Assembly (NCBI GenBank): GCA_902567855.1
Contig: CACFOQ010000004.1
Location: 61,404-125,403 of the forward strand
Length of the DNA stretch: 64,000 nucleotides
Source: an uncultured Alphaproteobacteria bacterium
GTDB lineage: Bacteria; Pseudomonadota; Alphaproteobacteria; HIMB59; GCA-002718135
Direction: 5' to 3'
A model generated the notes under the pieces. The model saw only the letters and a list, made by a program, of their open reading frames with translations. It was not told the origin of the DNA and did not search any database. Shown in pieces: positions 26,057 through 34,501 of this stretch. A program made the position numbers and the translations under genes. Position 1 is the stretch's first letter. Each line of letters opens with the position of its first letter.

Positions 26057-27871
26057 TCAAATCTTTTCAATTAATGGTACAATTTTCATAGTATTTACAT
26101 CAACTAAACCTTTATTAGTTATTCTAAAATTTGGTATTACAGATAAAGGCAATAAATTAAAACCCATGTACGGTAATGTACATCCTGATTTAACCCAATG
26201 TTCTTTAAATATCTTATTTTCTTTTGCTACATCAGAAGCTTTTTTATCAGATAATAATCCTGCAATTGGTAATTTTACACTTGATACAAGCTTACCTTTA
26301 TTAACTATTACTATTCCACCTTGCAAATCATTAATAATATCTACTGCCAATTTCATATCACTTTCATTTAAACCTGCTACAATGATATTATGAGCATCAT
26401 GTCCTACACTACTTGCTACAGCTCCTTCATTTAAATTAAAATTTTTTATAAAACCGTGTGCAAACTCACCAGTTTTTCCATGTCTTTCAATTACACATAA
26501 ATAAATAAGATTATTTTCTTTTAATATATTAAGCCAATTATTATCATTTGTTTTAATATTAATGGTTTCTTTAAAAGTCATAATACCAGGTAGTTCTGTT
26601 TTTATTACATTAATTTTAAATTCTGTTTCTTTTGGCATATCAGGTATAAAATTTATTTTTTCTGGAAGAATAACAGTATTATAGGCTCTCTTAGGGTATA
26701 TATATCTGTTTTCAGATAATTGTTTATCTACAAGAGAAGTAATTTTTTTATTTTCAACAGCAAGATGTCCTCCTATCCAGGTATTAAGGACCTCTAAATT
26801 ATCATTAATCATAACTATATCAGCTCGTCGACTATGACCCAATGCGCCATAATCTCTATCAATATTAAATCTTGTTGCAGGATGAAGAGAACCCATTGAC
26901 CATGCTGTAGTATTATTAATTCCTAGTGTATTAGCTTGTCTTACTACCCAGTCTAATCCAAAATTAAATAAATCATCTGCATCTCTGTCATCAGTACATA
27001 CACAAATCCTTTTCGTACTAGCTTCTGATTCAGTAATTACTTTAATAGCTTCTTTTATGCTGTTCCATGGCGTTTTAGGATTTCCTCCTCTCAAAAAAAT
27101 CCAAAGACCAGCATCTAATAAATCATTTGTAAATAATTTATCTTCAGCTTCATGAGTATCTGTAATACCACTAGCTGCATATGCTGCTACAAAATCTCTG
27201 CCGAATACATGTCCACTTACTGGCAAATTTCTTTTTAGAGTTTCAGATATAATAGAATGTGATCTTTCATTACCTTCACATACAGATACAAAATCCATTT
27301 TTTCTCCAAGACCTTTAATTTCGGGCCACTTATCAAAAAGAATAGCTGTTTTTTTATCAGTTAAATCTCCCCCAGCTGTTTCTAAGTATTTATTTGTAGC
27401 AGGAATTGTACTTGGTAAAGTTAAAAAAATAGATATTGGAGATTCTCTGCAATCTTGTAACATCCATTCTATACCATCAGTATCACAAACATTTCCTATT
27501 TCATGAGAATCACAAAAAATAGTTGTGGTACCATTTAATAATGCTGCTTCAGCATAAGCACATCCGGTCATCATGCTACTTTCAATATGCATATGAGGAT
27601 CTATTAAACCTGGTGCTAATATATTGTTATTAACTTCATAAATTTTAGATTTATCCATTTGAAAAAATTCTTTGTATGATCCTGATGGTTTAATACAAGC
27701 TATACGCCCCTTAAATATCCAAAGTTCTTTGTCTTTTAAAATTCTATCTGAGTATGTTGAAAGTATTCTTGCGTTTGTTAGAACTGTCTCAGGCTCTATT
27801 TTATTTGAAGCTACATTTGCAAGATCAATAGTGCTAGTTTCTAGTAAAGGTACTGAAAATCTATTAATCAT
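26057..27871 (-). CDS. ade: Adenine deaminase
   Basis: Metal-dependent amidohydrolase converting adenine to hypoxanthine and ammonia. The 604 residues match the long bacterial Ade family (about 580-600). The metal-site segment GLIDPHMHIESSMM and the following FCDSHEIGNVC are diagnostic, as is GHVFGRDFVAAYAASGITDTHEA. The C-terminal adenine-deaminase domain has SVGHDAHNIIVAG and GLLSD. It offers a degradative route for adenine, complementing apt. Confidence 0.94.
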   Translation of the reverse strand: MINRFSVPLLETSTIDLANVASNKIEPETVLTNARILSTYSDRILKDKELWIFKGRIACIKPSGSYKEFFQMDKSKIYEVNNNILAPGLIDPHMHIESSMMTGCAYAEAALLNGTTTIFCDSHEIGNVCDTDGIEWMLQDCRESPISIFLTLPSTIPATNKYLETAGGDLTDKKTAILFDKWPEIKGLGEKMDFVSVCEGNERSHSIISETLKRNLPVSGHVFGRDFVAAYAASGITDTHEAEDKLFTNDLLDAGLWIFLRGGNPKTPWNSIKEAIKVITESEASTKRICVCTDDRDADDLFNFGLDWVVRQANTLGINNTTAWSMGSLHPATRFNIDRDYGALGHSRRADIVMINDNLEVLNTWIGGHLAVENKKITSLVDKQLSENRYIYPKRAYNTVILPEKINFIPDMPKETEFKINVIKTELPGIMTFKETINIKTNDNNWLNILKENNLIYLCVIERHGKTGEFAHGFIKNFNLNEGAVASSVGHDAHNIIVAGLNESDMKLAVDIINDLQGGIVIVNKGKLVSSVKLPIAGLLSDKKASDVAKENKIFKEHWVKSGCTLPYMGFNLLPLSVIPNFRITNKGLVDVNTMKIVPLIEKI

Positions 27872-27986
27872 TATATTGATTTTCTGGTAAACTTAATTTA
27901 TTCATTCTTCCTCCATTTTTAAATCTTTGTAAATTTGTCATAAAATATTTTTTTAAATTAACACAAATAAGAAAAAGAAAGAAGAA

Positions 27987-28766
27987 TCAAAATTTTAATT
28001 TAGAAATAAAATTTATCAAATTTTCTGCTACTTCATGTGGTTGTTCTATTAAGATGGAATGTTTAACTTTTGATAAAATTACTATTTTAGAATTAATAAT
28101 TTCATTTGCCATTTTTTTATTATGATTTGGAGAACAACCTAAATCATATTCTCCTGTTAGTAATAAACAAGGTTTAGTAATATTTTTAAGATCAGGGAAC
28201 ATTTCAGTTTTTGCATAAATCTTAAAAACATTTAAAAAAACTTCAGGATCCGTTTCAATAACTTGTTTTAATCTTCTTTTAACAATATCTTTATTATGAC
28301 TAATAAAATTATCAGTAAACCATCGTGTAGTTAATGTAGATAAAGTTTTTTCTATACCATTCACTTCCATATTTTTAATTACATTTAATAAATTTTTTGT
28401 ATCTTGATTTGATCTACCTGCTACTGTTGACAATAAACCAATTGATAAAGTTTTTTCAGGAAATTTTTTTGCATACATTGGGGCAATCATTCCACCTAAT
28501 GAATGGCCGACAAAATGTCCTTTTTCAAATTTTGAAAGCTCTCTAATTCTCTCAAGATCCATAATTAAGTCATTTAAATTAAAATTTTTATAAGTAACTG
28601 GAGATTTTCCGTGACCTCTTAAATCATATGTTATTACAGTAAAATGTTTTGATAATTTAGGAACAACAAATCTCCAAGCATCTTCAGCTGCTCCTATTCC
28701 ATGAATTAAAAATAATGCAGGACCTTTCCCAATGATTGAATAATGACAATCTATAGAATTGTTCAT
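27987..28766 (-). CDS. Alpha/beta-hydrolase
   Basis: Alpha/beta-hydrolase of 259 residues. The oxyanion region is FLIHGIGAA, the nucleophile elbow GHSLGG has Ser89, an acid residue lies in LTGEYDLG, and His236 (KHSI) completes the triad. The overall pattern is close to 3-oxoadipate enol-lactonase-like esterases. It is 10 bases downstream of the LLM-type flavin oxidoreductase gene, so the two are likely co-transcribed in degradation of an organic compound. Confidence 0.85.
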   Translation of the reverse strand: MNNSIDCHYSIIGKGPALFLIHGIGAAEDAWRFVVPKLSKHFTVITYDLRGHGKSPVTYKNFNLNDLIMDLERIRELSKFEKGHFVGHSLGGMIAPMYAKKFPEKTLSIGLLSTVAGRSNQDTKNLLNVIKNMEVNGIEKTLSTLTTRWFTDNFISHNKDIVKRRLKQVIETDPEVFLNVFKIYAKTEMFPDLKNITKPCLLLTGEYDLGCSPNHNKKMANEIINSKIVILSKVKHSILIEQPHEVAENLINFISKLKF

Positions 28767-28776
28767 TTTAAATAGT

Positions 28777-29811
28777 TTATGCTACTTTAGATTTTGTATC
28801 TTTAAAATATGGAATGACTTCTTCACTTATACGATACATAGATTCTATTAATTCATTTTGAGTTTGACCAAAATCAGAACTTAATATGATTTCATCTACA
28901 CCAGCTTCAGCATATATACTCAGCTTATCAATCATTTCACTTGTTGAACAAATAATTAAATTTTCTGACATTTCTTTTAATGTTTGATTTCTAGGTAATG
29001 GATCAATTTCTCCAGCATGAACTTTGCCAGGTCCTGTAAACATATTATCAAAACGTTTATAGTATTCATAAGCTAATCTATTTTTTTCTTCAGCATCACT
29101 ATGATTTTTGGCGGCGTAAGCCATTCTTTGCATTGAAAGTTTAAGTGTTTTTCCTTTTTCCCCTAATATTTTGCATCCTTCCTTAAAAGCATTCACTCTT
29201 TGTATTAAAAGCTCTTTTGTTCCGGATAGTACAGTTGATTGTACATGAAATCCTTTTGTTGATGCGTTTTTAATGCTTTCAAGATCCATTGCTGCAATCA
29301 TCATTGGTACTGGGTTACTAATAGGCCGTGGCATAATTGTAATAGGTTCAAAATCATAATATTTACCTTTAAAAGAAACTTCTTTTTCACTTAATAATAA
29401 TTGTAAAACATTTAATGATTCAATAAATTTTTCTTTTGAACTACCAATAGGAGTGCCTAATCTTTTCATCTCCCAAGAAAAAGCTCCTCTTCCAACGCCT
29501 AGAATTAATCTTCCATCAGTTAATATGTCAGCAGTAGCAACTTCACCTGCATAAGTTCTCATATCATGCAATGGAAGAACAGCTACACCAGTGGTAATCT
29601 TAATTTTTTTTGTTAATGATGCAATTTTAACAGCCATTTGTAAAGGTGAAGGCATCATTAAAATATTCACAAGATGATGTTCAGGTATTGAAACAGTATT
29701 ATACCCAAGTTTTTCTGCTAAAACAGATTGATCAATCATATTTTGAAAGTGAACTTTTGAACCAACAGATGGATTAGGCAAGTAACTTGTTAAGAAATGG
29801 CAGAAGTCCAT
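28777..29811 (-). CDS. LLM-class flavin-dependent oxidoreductase
   Basis: Luciferase-like monooxygenase-family protein of 344 residues. Supportive segments are AEKLGYNTVSIPEHHL, the TGVAVLPLHDMRTYAGEVATADILTDGRLILGVGRGAFSWEM stretch (flavin-binding barrel) and the C-terminal AGVDEIILSSDFGQ. Such enzymes use reduced FMN or F420 to oxidise organic substrates. F420 use is unlikely here, but this is not readable from the gene. It forms a pair with the following hydrolase. Confidence 0.87.
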   Translation of the reverse strand: MDFCHFLTSYLPNPSVGSKVHFQNMIDQSVLAEKLGYNTVSIPEHHLVNILMMPSPLQMAVKIASLTKKIKITTGVAVLPLHDMRTYAGEVATADILTDGRLILGVGRGAFSWEMKRLGTPIGSSKEKFIESLNVLQLLLSEKEVSFKGKYYDFEPITIMPRPISNPVPMMIAAMDLESIKNASTKGFHVQSTVLSGTKELLIQRVNAFKEGCKILGEKGKTLKLSMQRMAYAAKNHSDAEEKNRLAYEYYKRFDNMFTGPGKVHAGEIDPLPRNQTLKEMSENLIICSTSEMIDKLSIYAEAGVDEIILSSDFGQTQNELIESMYRISEEVIPYFKDTKSKVA

Positions 29812-29913
29812 AGTATCTTTATATAATTGTAAACAACTTTAAACAATTGATATTTCACTTTTTTATACTAAATATAGTTTTTTGATTAATCTAGTGATAA
29901 ATTAAAATATTAT

Positions 29914-30915
29914 ATGGAAGAACAAAATTTTGGAACAAGAGATAAAAGAGGTTTTTGGAAACCAAATGAGCTTATTGGTTATGGTCCACTATTAGCTTTT
30001 CCTATACGTATTTTAAAAATATTATCCTGGTTACTTTTGTATCCTGGTTTTTTATTACCATGGGGAATTTTTTTTATTTTTTTAGCTTCAATTTTATGGC
30101 TTTATCTAACACCTTCGATGGAAACTTTAAAAAATTTTGATTTAAATTGGATCCTATATTTATTTTTTAGAAATTTAATTTTAATCTCTGTTTTGTGGGG
30201 AATTCTTCATTTTAGATTATATTATAAACAAGTTCAAAAGAATAAATTTAAATATAATGGAAAATTTCAAGATAAACCTAATAAGAACTTTTTATTTAAT
30301 AAGCAAATTTTTGATAATATTTTTTGGAGTGTATGCTCTGGGGTAACTATATGGACTGCTTATGAAGTATTTGTTTTGTGGGCATATGCAAATAATATTT
30401 TTCCAACAATTAGTGTAAATGAAAATCCTATTTATTTTATTTTACTTACAGTTCTGCTTGTTAATATGTGGCATGAGATACATTTTTTCTTTACACATTG
30501 GCTTTTACATTGGCCTCCACTCTACAAATATGTACATGCTTTACATCATAAAAATACCAACCCAGGACCTTGGTCAGGCATTTCAATGCACCCAGTTGAA
30601 CATATTATTTATTTCTCAGGTGTATTGATATTTTTTATTGTTCCGGCACATCCTTTTATTGCTATCTTTTTATTAAGTAAAATTGCAATAGGTCCAGGTC
30701 TTTCTCATTCTGGTTTTCACAAATTATTTATTGGCAAAGAAATGGTAAATACTAAACATTATCTACATTACTTACATCATAGATATTTTGAATGTAATTA
30801 TGGAGCAGGACTTGATGGTTCCATTATACCTCTTGATAAATGGTTTGGAACTTTGCATGATGGTTCTGAAGAAGCAGAACAAAGAATGATGAATAAACTA
30901 AGAGAATCAGATTAA
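29914..30915 (+). CDS. Sterol desaturase / fatty acid hydroxylase family protein
   Basis: Membrane di-iron hydroxylase of 333 residues. At least four hydrophobic segments precede and follow the three histidine clusters: HFFFTHWLLH, HALHHK and HYLHYLHH. Family members hydroxylate sterols, fatty acids or carotenoids using O2; the lipid substrate is not deducible. It lies 9 bases upstream of the YtoQ-like gene on the same strand, and is divergent from the LLM oxidoreductase. Confidence 0.87.
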   Translation: MEEQNFGTRDKRGFWKPNELIGYGPLLAFPIRILKILSWLLLYPGFLLPWGIFFIFLASILWLYLTPSMETLKNFDLNWILYLFFRNLILISVLWGILHFRLYYKQVQKNKFKYNGKFQDKPNKNFLFNKQIFDNIFWSVCSGVTIWTAYEVFVLWAYANNIFPTISVNENPIYFILLTVLLVNMWHEIHFFFTHWLLHWPPLYKYVHALHHKNTNPGPWSGISMHPVEHIIYFSGVLIFFIVPAHPFIAIFLLSKIAIGPGLSHSGFHKLFIGKEMVNTKHYLHYLHHRYFECNYGAGLDGSIIPLDKWFGTLHDGSEEAEQRMMNKLRESD

Positions 30916-30924
30916 TAAAAAGAT

Positions 30925-31371
30925 ATGTTAAAAGTTTATTTGTCTGGAGAAATTCATACAAATTGGAGAGATGAAATAATTAATAAATGTAAAGATTTAA
31001 ATTTAAATATTACATTTTATTCACCAGTAACTGATCATGAGCGATCTGATGATATAGGTATAAAGATTTTAGGAAATGAAGAAAAAAAATTTTGGCATGA
31101 CAATAAAAGTGCAAAAATTAATGCAATTAAAACCCGATCATCTATAAAAAAATCAGATATAGTTATAGTTAGATTTGGAGATAAATATAAACAATGGAAT
31201 GCTGCATTTGATGCAGGTTATGCAGCGGCATTATCTAAATCTTTAATTATAATTCATGATGATGAACATCAACATGCCCTTAAAGAAGTTGATGCTGCAG
31301 CTTTAGCTGTGACTAAAAATACAGACGAAGTAGTACAAATTTTGAATTATACTTTAAACGGAAATATTTAA
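30925..31371 (+). CDS. YtoQ family protein
   Basis: Conserved protein of 148 residues. Recognisable YtoQ features are the opening VYLSGEIHTNWRDEI, FYSPVTDHERSDDIG and DAGYAAALSKSLIIIHD. The fold looks related to nucleoside deoxyribosyltransferases, but no activity has been assigned to the family as far as I know. It probably shares a transcript with the hydroxylase gene 9 bases upstream. Confidence 0.85.
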   Translation: MLKVYLSGEIHTNWRDEIINKCKDLNLNITFYSPVTDHERSDDIGIKILGNEEKKFWHDNKSAKINAIKTRSSIKKSDIVIVRFGDKYKQWNAAFDAGYAAALSKSLIIIHDDEHQHALKEVDAAALAVTKNTDEVVQILNYTLNGNI

Positions 31372-31382
31372 AAATTAAAAAT

Positions 31383-32555
31383 TTAGGGCATATTATTTAT
31401 TATATCCCAACAAGCACCCATTGTATGATAGTCTGTTTTTCCTAAAGGAGATTTAATTTTATCTATTTGTTTTCCTTTTCTAGTTAAAATATTAAACCAA
31501 GCTCCATATTTGTGATCAACAAAGTTTTTCCAACAGTATTCCCATAAAGATATATAAAAATTATAATAATCTTTCTTATTAGTAATTTTATATAAACGCC
31601 AAGAAGCAGCTAAAGCTTCTGCTTGAACCCAAAAATATTTATTATTATTTGTAAAATTACCGTCAGGAGAATATCCATAAACCAATCCTCCATATTCTTT
31701 ATCTATTGACATCGTAGTACCCTTTTCAAATAAATATATTGACCGTTCAATTTTCCAATCTTCAGGATAATGTTCATTTAATTGTAAAAGAAGTTTTGCC
31801 CATTCTACTTGATGACCTGGTTGAAAACCCCAAGGTCTATAAGCATCATCAGGTTTATCTTTATTGTATTCCCAATCTATTTTCCAAGAACTGTCATAAT
31901 GTTCCCAAATTTGATTTTGGGATTGAGAAGCTAAATTTACAGCAAATTGTTGTGCTATTAAATTTGCTCTATCTAAATACTTTTTTTCTTTAAAAATTTC
32001 ATATGCAGCAATTAAAGCTTCAACTGTATGCATATTTGAATTTTGACCTCTATATGGATTAAGTATTTTAAGATCTGGACTTAATTCATCAGCATATGCA
32101 GAATATTTTTCTTCCCAAAAATATTTATTCATGAAATTCCAAGCTTCTTCTGCAAGTTCTTTTCCTTCTTTAATACCAATTTTAAATGCAAAAGATCCTG
32201 CTAAAATTAAAAAGGCATATCCATAAGCCATAGCCCTTCCATCAACTACTTTTTCATTAGTTATTTGCCATGAAAAATGATTAGTATTAATATTTCTATG
32301 TTGATTAATAATAAATTCTAAGCCATGATTACATAATTCTTTATATTTATTATCTTTTGTCATTAAGTAGGCATTTGCATAATTAAAAACAAATCTACTA
32401 CCACTAACTAAATGCCTATTTTTTTTATCAAAAATAGATCCATCATTTAAAAATACATTAAAAAATCCACCATTTTTATCAAATGAATTTTTATTATAAA
32501 ATGATAAAATCTTAAGAATATGATCTTTTAAAAAATTAATACTATCAAATTTCAT
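31383..32555 (-). CDS. AGE-family sugar epimerase/isomerase
   Basis: N-acylglucosamine 2-epimerase-family (alpha/alpha barrel) protein of 390 residues. Supporting segments are GGFFNVFLNDG, SRFVFNYANAYL, RGQNSNMHTVEALIAAYE and FQPGHQVEWAKLLLQL, which hold the conserved Arg, His and Glu residues of the active site. Activity may be mannose isomerase, cellobiose epimerase or sulfoquinovose-type isomerase. The start codon lies 12 bases beyond the 3' end of the tRNA-Pro remnant at the edge of the integrated element. Confidence 0.85.
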   Translation of the reverse strand: MKFDSINFLKDHILKILSFYNKNSFDKNGGFFNVFLNDGSIFDKKNRHLVSGSRFVFNYANAYLMTKDNKYKELCNHGLEFIINQHRNINTNHFSWQITNEKVVDGRAMAYGYAFLILAGSFAFKIGIKEGKELAEEAWNFMNKYFWEEKYSAYADELSPDLKILNPYRGQNSNMHTVEALIAAYEIFKEKKYLDRANLIAQQFAVNLASQSQNQIWEHYDSSWKIDWEYNKDKPDDAYRPWGFQPGHQVEWAKLLLQLNEHYPEDWKIERSIYLFEKGTTMSIDKEYGGLVYGYSPDGNFTNNNKYFWVQAEALAASWRLYKITNKKDYYNFYISLWEYCWKNFVDHKYGAWFNILTRKGKQIDKIKSPLGKTDYHTMGACWDIINNMP

Positions 32556-32566
32556 AATTTTTTAAA

Positions 32567-32611
32567 TGGTCGGGGAGAAAGGATTCGAACCTTCGACCCC
32601 CTGGTCCCAAA
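32567..32611 (-). repeat. Left 45-bp attachment-type repeat (tRNA-Pro 3' fragment)
   Basis: An exact 45-base copy of the 3' part of tRNA-Pro found at 34275-34319. It holds the anticodon loop, the 3' side of the anticodon stem, the variable loop, T arm, 3' acceptor strand and CCA, and stops exactly at the 5' edge of the 7-base anticodon loop. Beyond it the sequence no longer matches a tRNA, so it cannot be a functional gene. It is the displaced end expected from tRNA-targeted integration. Confidence 0.92.
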
Positions 32612-32780
32612 TTATATTAACACTAATTTTGAAATTATAAAAGACCTCAGAAACACTAGGGTTCTGGGATCTTAAGAAATATCTGTGATTTTCACTTTAT
32701 TGTATTTTATTAAATTTTATCAAACTAAGTAAAGGATTTACTGTATCACTAAGTGTAACACTCATTTATAATGTTGATTT

Positions 32781-33476
32781 ATGAAAAAACAAAATACATC
32801 TCATGCAGTCATGGCTAAAAGATTTGAAGAAAATGATAGCTTAGATGATTTTCCTACCCCACCTTGGGCGACAAGAGCATTATTTGAGTCTACATTAAAA
32901 AAATACAAATCAAAATTAAAAAAAATGAAATGTTTAGAGCCTGCATGTAACAGAGGCTATATGTCAAGAGCTCTTAAAGAATATTTTAAAAAAGTAGATT
33001 CTCGAGATGTATGGGATTATGGTTTTGGAAAGGTTCAGAATTTCTTAGAAACTAAATACGAAAAAAATTCATTTGATTGGGTTATTACAAATCCTCCTTT
33101 TAATCTTGCTGAGGAATTTTTAATCAAATCTTTGAATATATGTTCTCATGGCACAGCAATCTTAGCAAGAACAGTATTTTTAGAAAGTGTTGGAAGATAT
33201 AAAAATATATTTTCTAAAAATCCACCAACATACTTTGCTCAATTTACTGAACGTGTTCCTATGATAAAAGGTAGAGTTGATAAACAAGCCTCAACTGCAA
33301 CGGGATATGCTTGGTTTATTTGGATAAAAAATTCCAAAATAAATTCAAAACTTACCTGGATAGAACCATGTAGAAAATTATTGGAAAAAGAATTTGATTA
33401 TGAAGATTTTGATAAAACAATAAATCCTAAAAGGAAAAAGAAAAATATTTTAAGATCTCAATATAAATTATTTTAA
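32781..33476 (+). CDS. DNA methyltransferase-like protein of the tRNA-Pro element
   Basis: SAM-dependent methyltransferase-like protein of 231 residues. It has an N-terminal FPTPPWATRAL segment (24-34), a motif-I-like CLEPACNRGYM (51-61) and a motif IV NPPF (104-107), the catalytic tetrapeptide of N6-adenine/N4-cytosine DNA methyltransferases. Motif I precedes IV closely, leaving about 115 C-terminal residues for target recognition. This layout is common in phage and prophage methyltransferases. The stop codon directly abuts the start of the nuclease-like gene. A SAM-binding but non-DNA target cannot be excluded. Confidence 0.8.
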   Translation: MKKQNTSHAVMAKRFEENDSLDDFPTPPWATRALFESTLKKYKSKLKKMKCLEPACNRGYMSRALKEYFKKVDSRDVWDYGFGKVQNFLETKYEKNSFDWVITNPPFNLAEEFLIKSLNICSHGTAILARTVFLESVGRYKNIFSKNPPTYFAQFTERVPMIKGRVDKQASTATGYAWFIWIKNSKINSKLTWIEPCRKLLEKEFDYEDFDKTINPKRKKKNILRSQYKLF

Positions 33477-34148
33477 ATGACTCAAAAACTTCAAAAACAA
33501 CTTAAACCATTGATTTATTCAACAATAGAAAAATTGAAAAGTAAAGAATTTAAAAAAGATCCTATTGGTGGAGAACATTTTTCAAAAATAACAAGTTTGA
33601 TGAGTAGCGCTTATAAACGGCATGGATTAATACTCGAATATTCCTTTTTAAATCTCCTTAAAAATAATCAGAATTATGATACTTGGGAAGATAAAGAGTT
33701 TAAAGTTTCTAGACCGGCAGATGATCTTGCTAGTTCCTTTATTGAAAATCCATTAGAAGTTTACAATACTGAAACTAGCTACAGTACACATAGAGCTGTA
33801 AGAACTTTGCAAATTGATTTAATTACATATAATAAAAGAACGAAAGAATTGTCTGCTTATGAAATTAAAAGAAGTAATGGGAGTCATGATGCTGGTAAAA
33901 AAAGACAAATTCTAAGAGATATACTTTGTGTCCAAGTTTTATTAAAATCATATGGTGAGAGTAAAAATTTTGAGGTAAAAAGTGCACGAAGCTATATAAT
34001 TAATTATTATGGTATAAGAGACATTGTTAAACCATTTTCAATTATAAATACTGAATTAGATGAACACTTTGGTTTTTCAGTATATAGACAAATTGAAGAG
34101 ATTAATGAAATATATAGAAAAAAATTATTTGAGATTTTAAGCAGATAA
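33477..34148 (+). CDS. PD-(D/E)XK nuclease-like protein of the tRNA-Pro element
   Basis: Protein of 223 residues not recognised by name. Residues 111-131 read LQIDLITYNK then AYEIKRSNG, giving Asp114-X14-Glu129-X-Lys131, the PD-(D/E)XK metal-nuclease core; an upstream helix has Glu54 as often seen in the fold. The start codon abuts the methyltransferase stop, so they are one operon. A methylase with a PD-(D/E)XK protein suggests a restriction-modification pair, but a recombination or DNA-repair nuclease is possible. A terminator follows. Confidence 0.65.
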   Translation: MTQKLQKQLKPLIYSTIEKLKSKEFKKDPIGGEHFSKITSLMSSAYKRHGLILEYSFLNLLKNNQNYDTWEDKEFKVSRPADDLASSFIENPLEVYNTETSYSTHRAVRTLQIDLITYNKRTKELSAYEIKRSNGSHDAGKKRQILRDILCVQVLLKSYGESKNFEVKSARSYIINYYGIRDIVKPFSIINTELDEHFGFSVYRQIEEINEIYRKKLFEILSR

Positions 34149-34188
34149 GTTGTATTTTATTAATTTTTATAAAATTAAGTATATGACC

Positions 34189-34210
34189 AACTGGTCTAAG
34201 ACCAGTTTTT
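34189..34210 (+). terminator. Intrinsic terminator of the element's two-gene operon
   Basis: AACTGGTC-TAA-GACCAGTT forms an 8-bp stem with a 3-base loop followed by a T run, 40 bases after the nuclease-like gene. Confidence 0.85.
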
Positions 34211-34237
34211 AGTGTTTGAAAATATTTAAAAAAATAA

Positions 34238-34267
34238 CAAAAAGCATAACAACCGGTATAGTATGCT
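34238..34267 (-). terminator. Weak terminator-like hairpin after tRNA-Pro
   Basis: On the minus strand AGCATA and TATGCT pair across a 13-base loop and are followed by TTTTT. It begins 7 bases after the tRNA-Pro 3' end and is inside the element, so the element may supply the tRNA with a new terminator. The same inverted repeat could instead be a recombinase arm site. Confidence 0.4.
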
Positions 34268-34274
34268 CAATTTT

Positions 34275-34351
34275 TGGTCGGGGAGAAAGGATTCGAACCT
34301 TCGACCCCCTGGTCCCAAACCAGGTGCGCTACCAGGCTGCGCTACTCCCCG
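34275..34351 (-). tRNA. tRNA-Pro (anticodon TGG), integration target
   Basis: Full cloverleaf on the minus strand, with acceptor CGGGGAG pairing CTCCCCG, anticodon stem-loop CCTGG-TTTGGGA-CCAGG, a T arm with GGTTCGAATCC, and an encoded CCA. Its 3' 45 bases are repeated exactly at 32567-32611. This is the functional copy, with the 3' half probably contributed by the integrated element. Confidence 0.95.
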
Positions 34352-34430
34352 AAATAAAAAGCTTATAATGATTATCGTATGAAAAACAATTATTTAGTTG
34401 GAAATTTAAATGTTTTGAGTTAAATTGAAT

Positions 34431-34499
34431 GTCTTTGGGGTGCTTAAATGCTGAGATTTATACCCTCGTAACCTGATCTGGATAATGCCAGCGGAGGAA
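34431..34499 (+). promoter_or_regulatory. TPP riboswitch (THI element) upstream of thiB
   Basis: The conserved TPP aptamer strings are present in order: GGGGTGC, GCTGAGA, ACCC, then CCTGATCTGGATAATGCCAGCGGAGG. The final GGAGG (34493-34497) is also the Shine-Dalgarno sequence of thiB, 4 bases before its ATG. Binding of thiamine pyrophosphate should therefore block translation directly. No separate terminator stem lies between aptamer and gene. Confidence 0.95.
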
Positions 34500-34501
34500 A
34501 T

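Larger units (their letters stand above)
32567..34319. mobile_element. Mini integrative element in tRNA-Pro
   Basis: Two identical 45-bp direct repeats of tRNA-Pro sequence, spaced 1,708 bases apart, bound a segment with two rightward genes: a DNA-methyltransferase-like gene and a PD-(D/E)XK-nuclease-like gene. The repeats begin at the anticodon loop, the usual crossover of tyrosine recombinases. The right copy restores an intact tRNA. There is no integrase, transposase or replication gene inside. The 169 bases before and 126 bases after the genes are non-coding; the right end holds a terminator. The element either moves with help in trans or has lost its integrase. Confidence 0.85.

Noticed and set aside
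32567-32611. Second tRNA-Pro gene
   Set aside because: Only the 3' half matches; beyond the anticodon loop there is no acceptor or D arm, so it is a fragment.
34243-34267. Inverted repeat beside tRNA-Pro as an integrase arm site
   Set aside because: The T run after the stem on the tRNA strand makes a terminator the simpler reading; kept only as a weak terminator.
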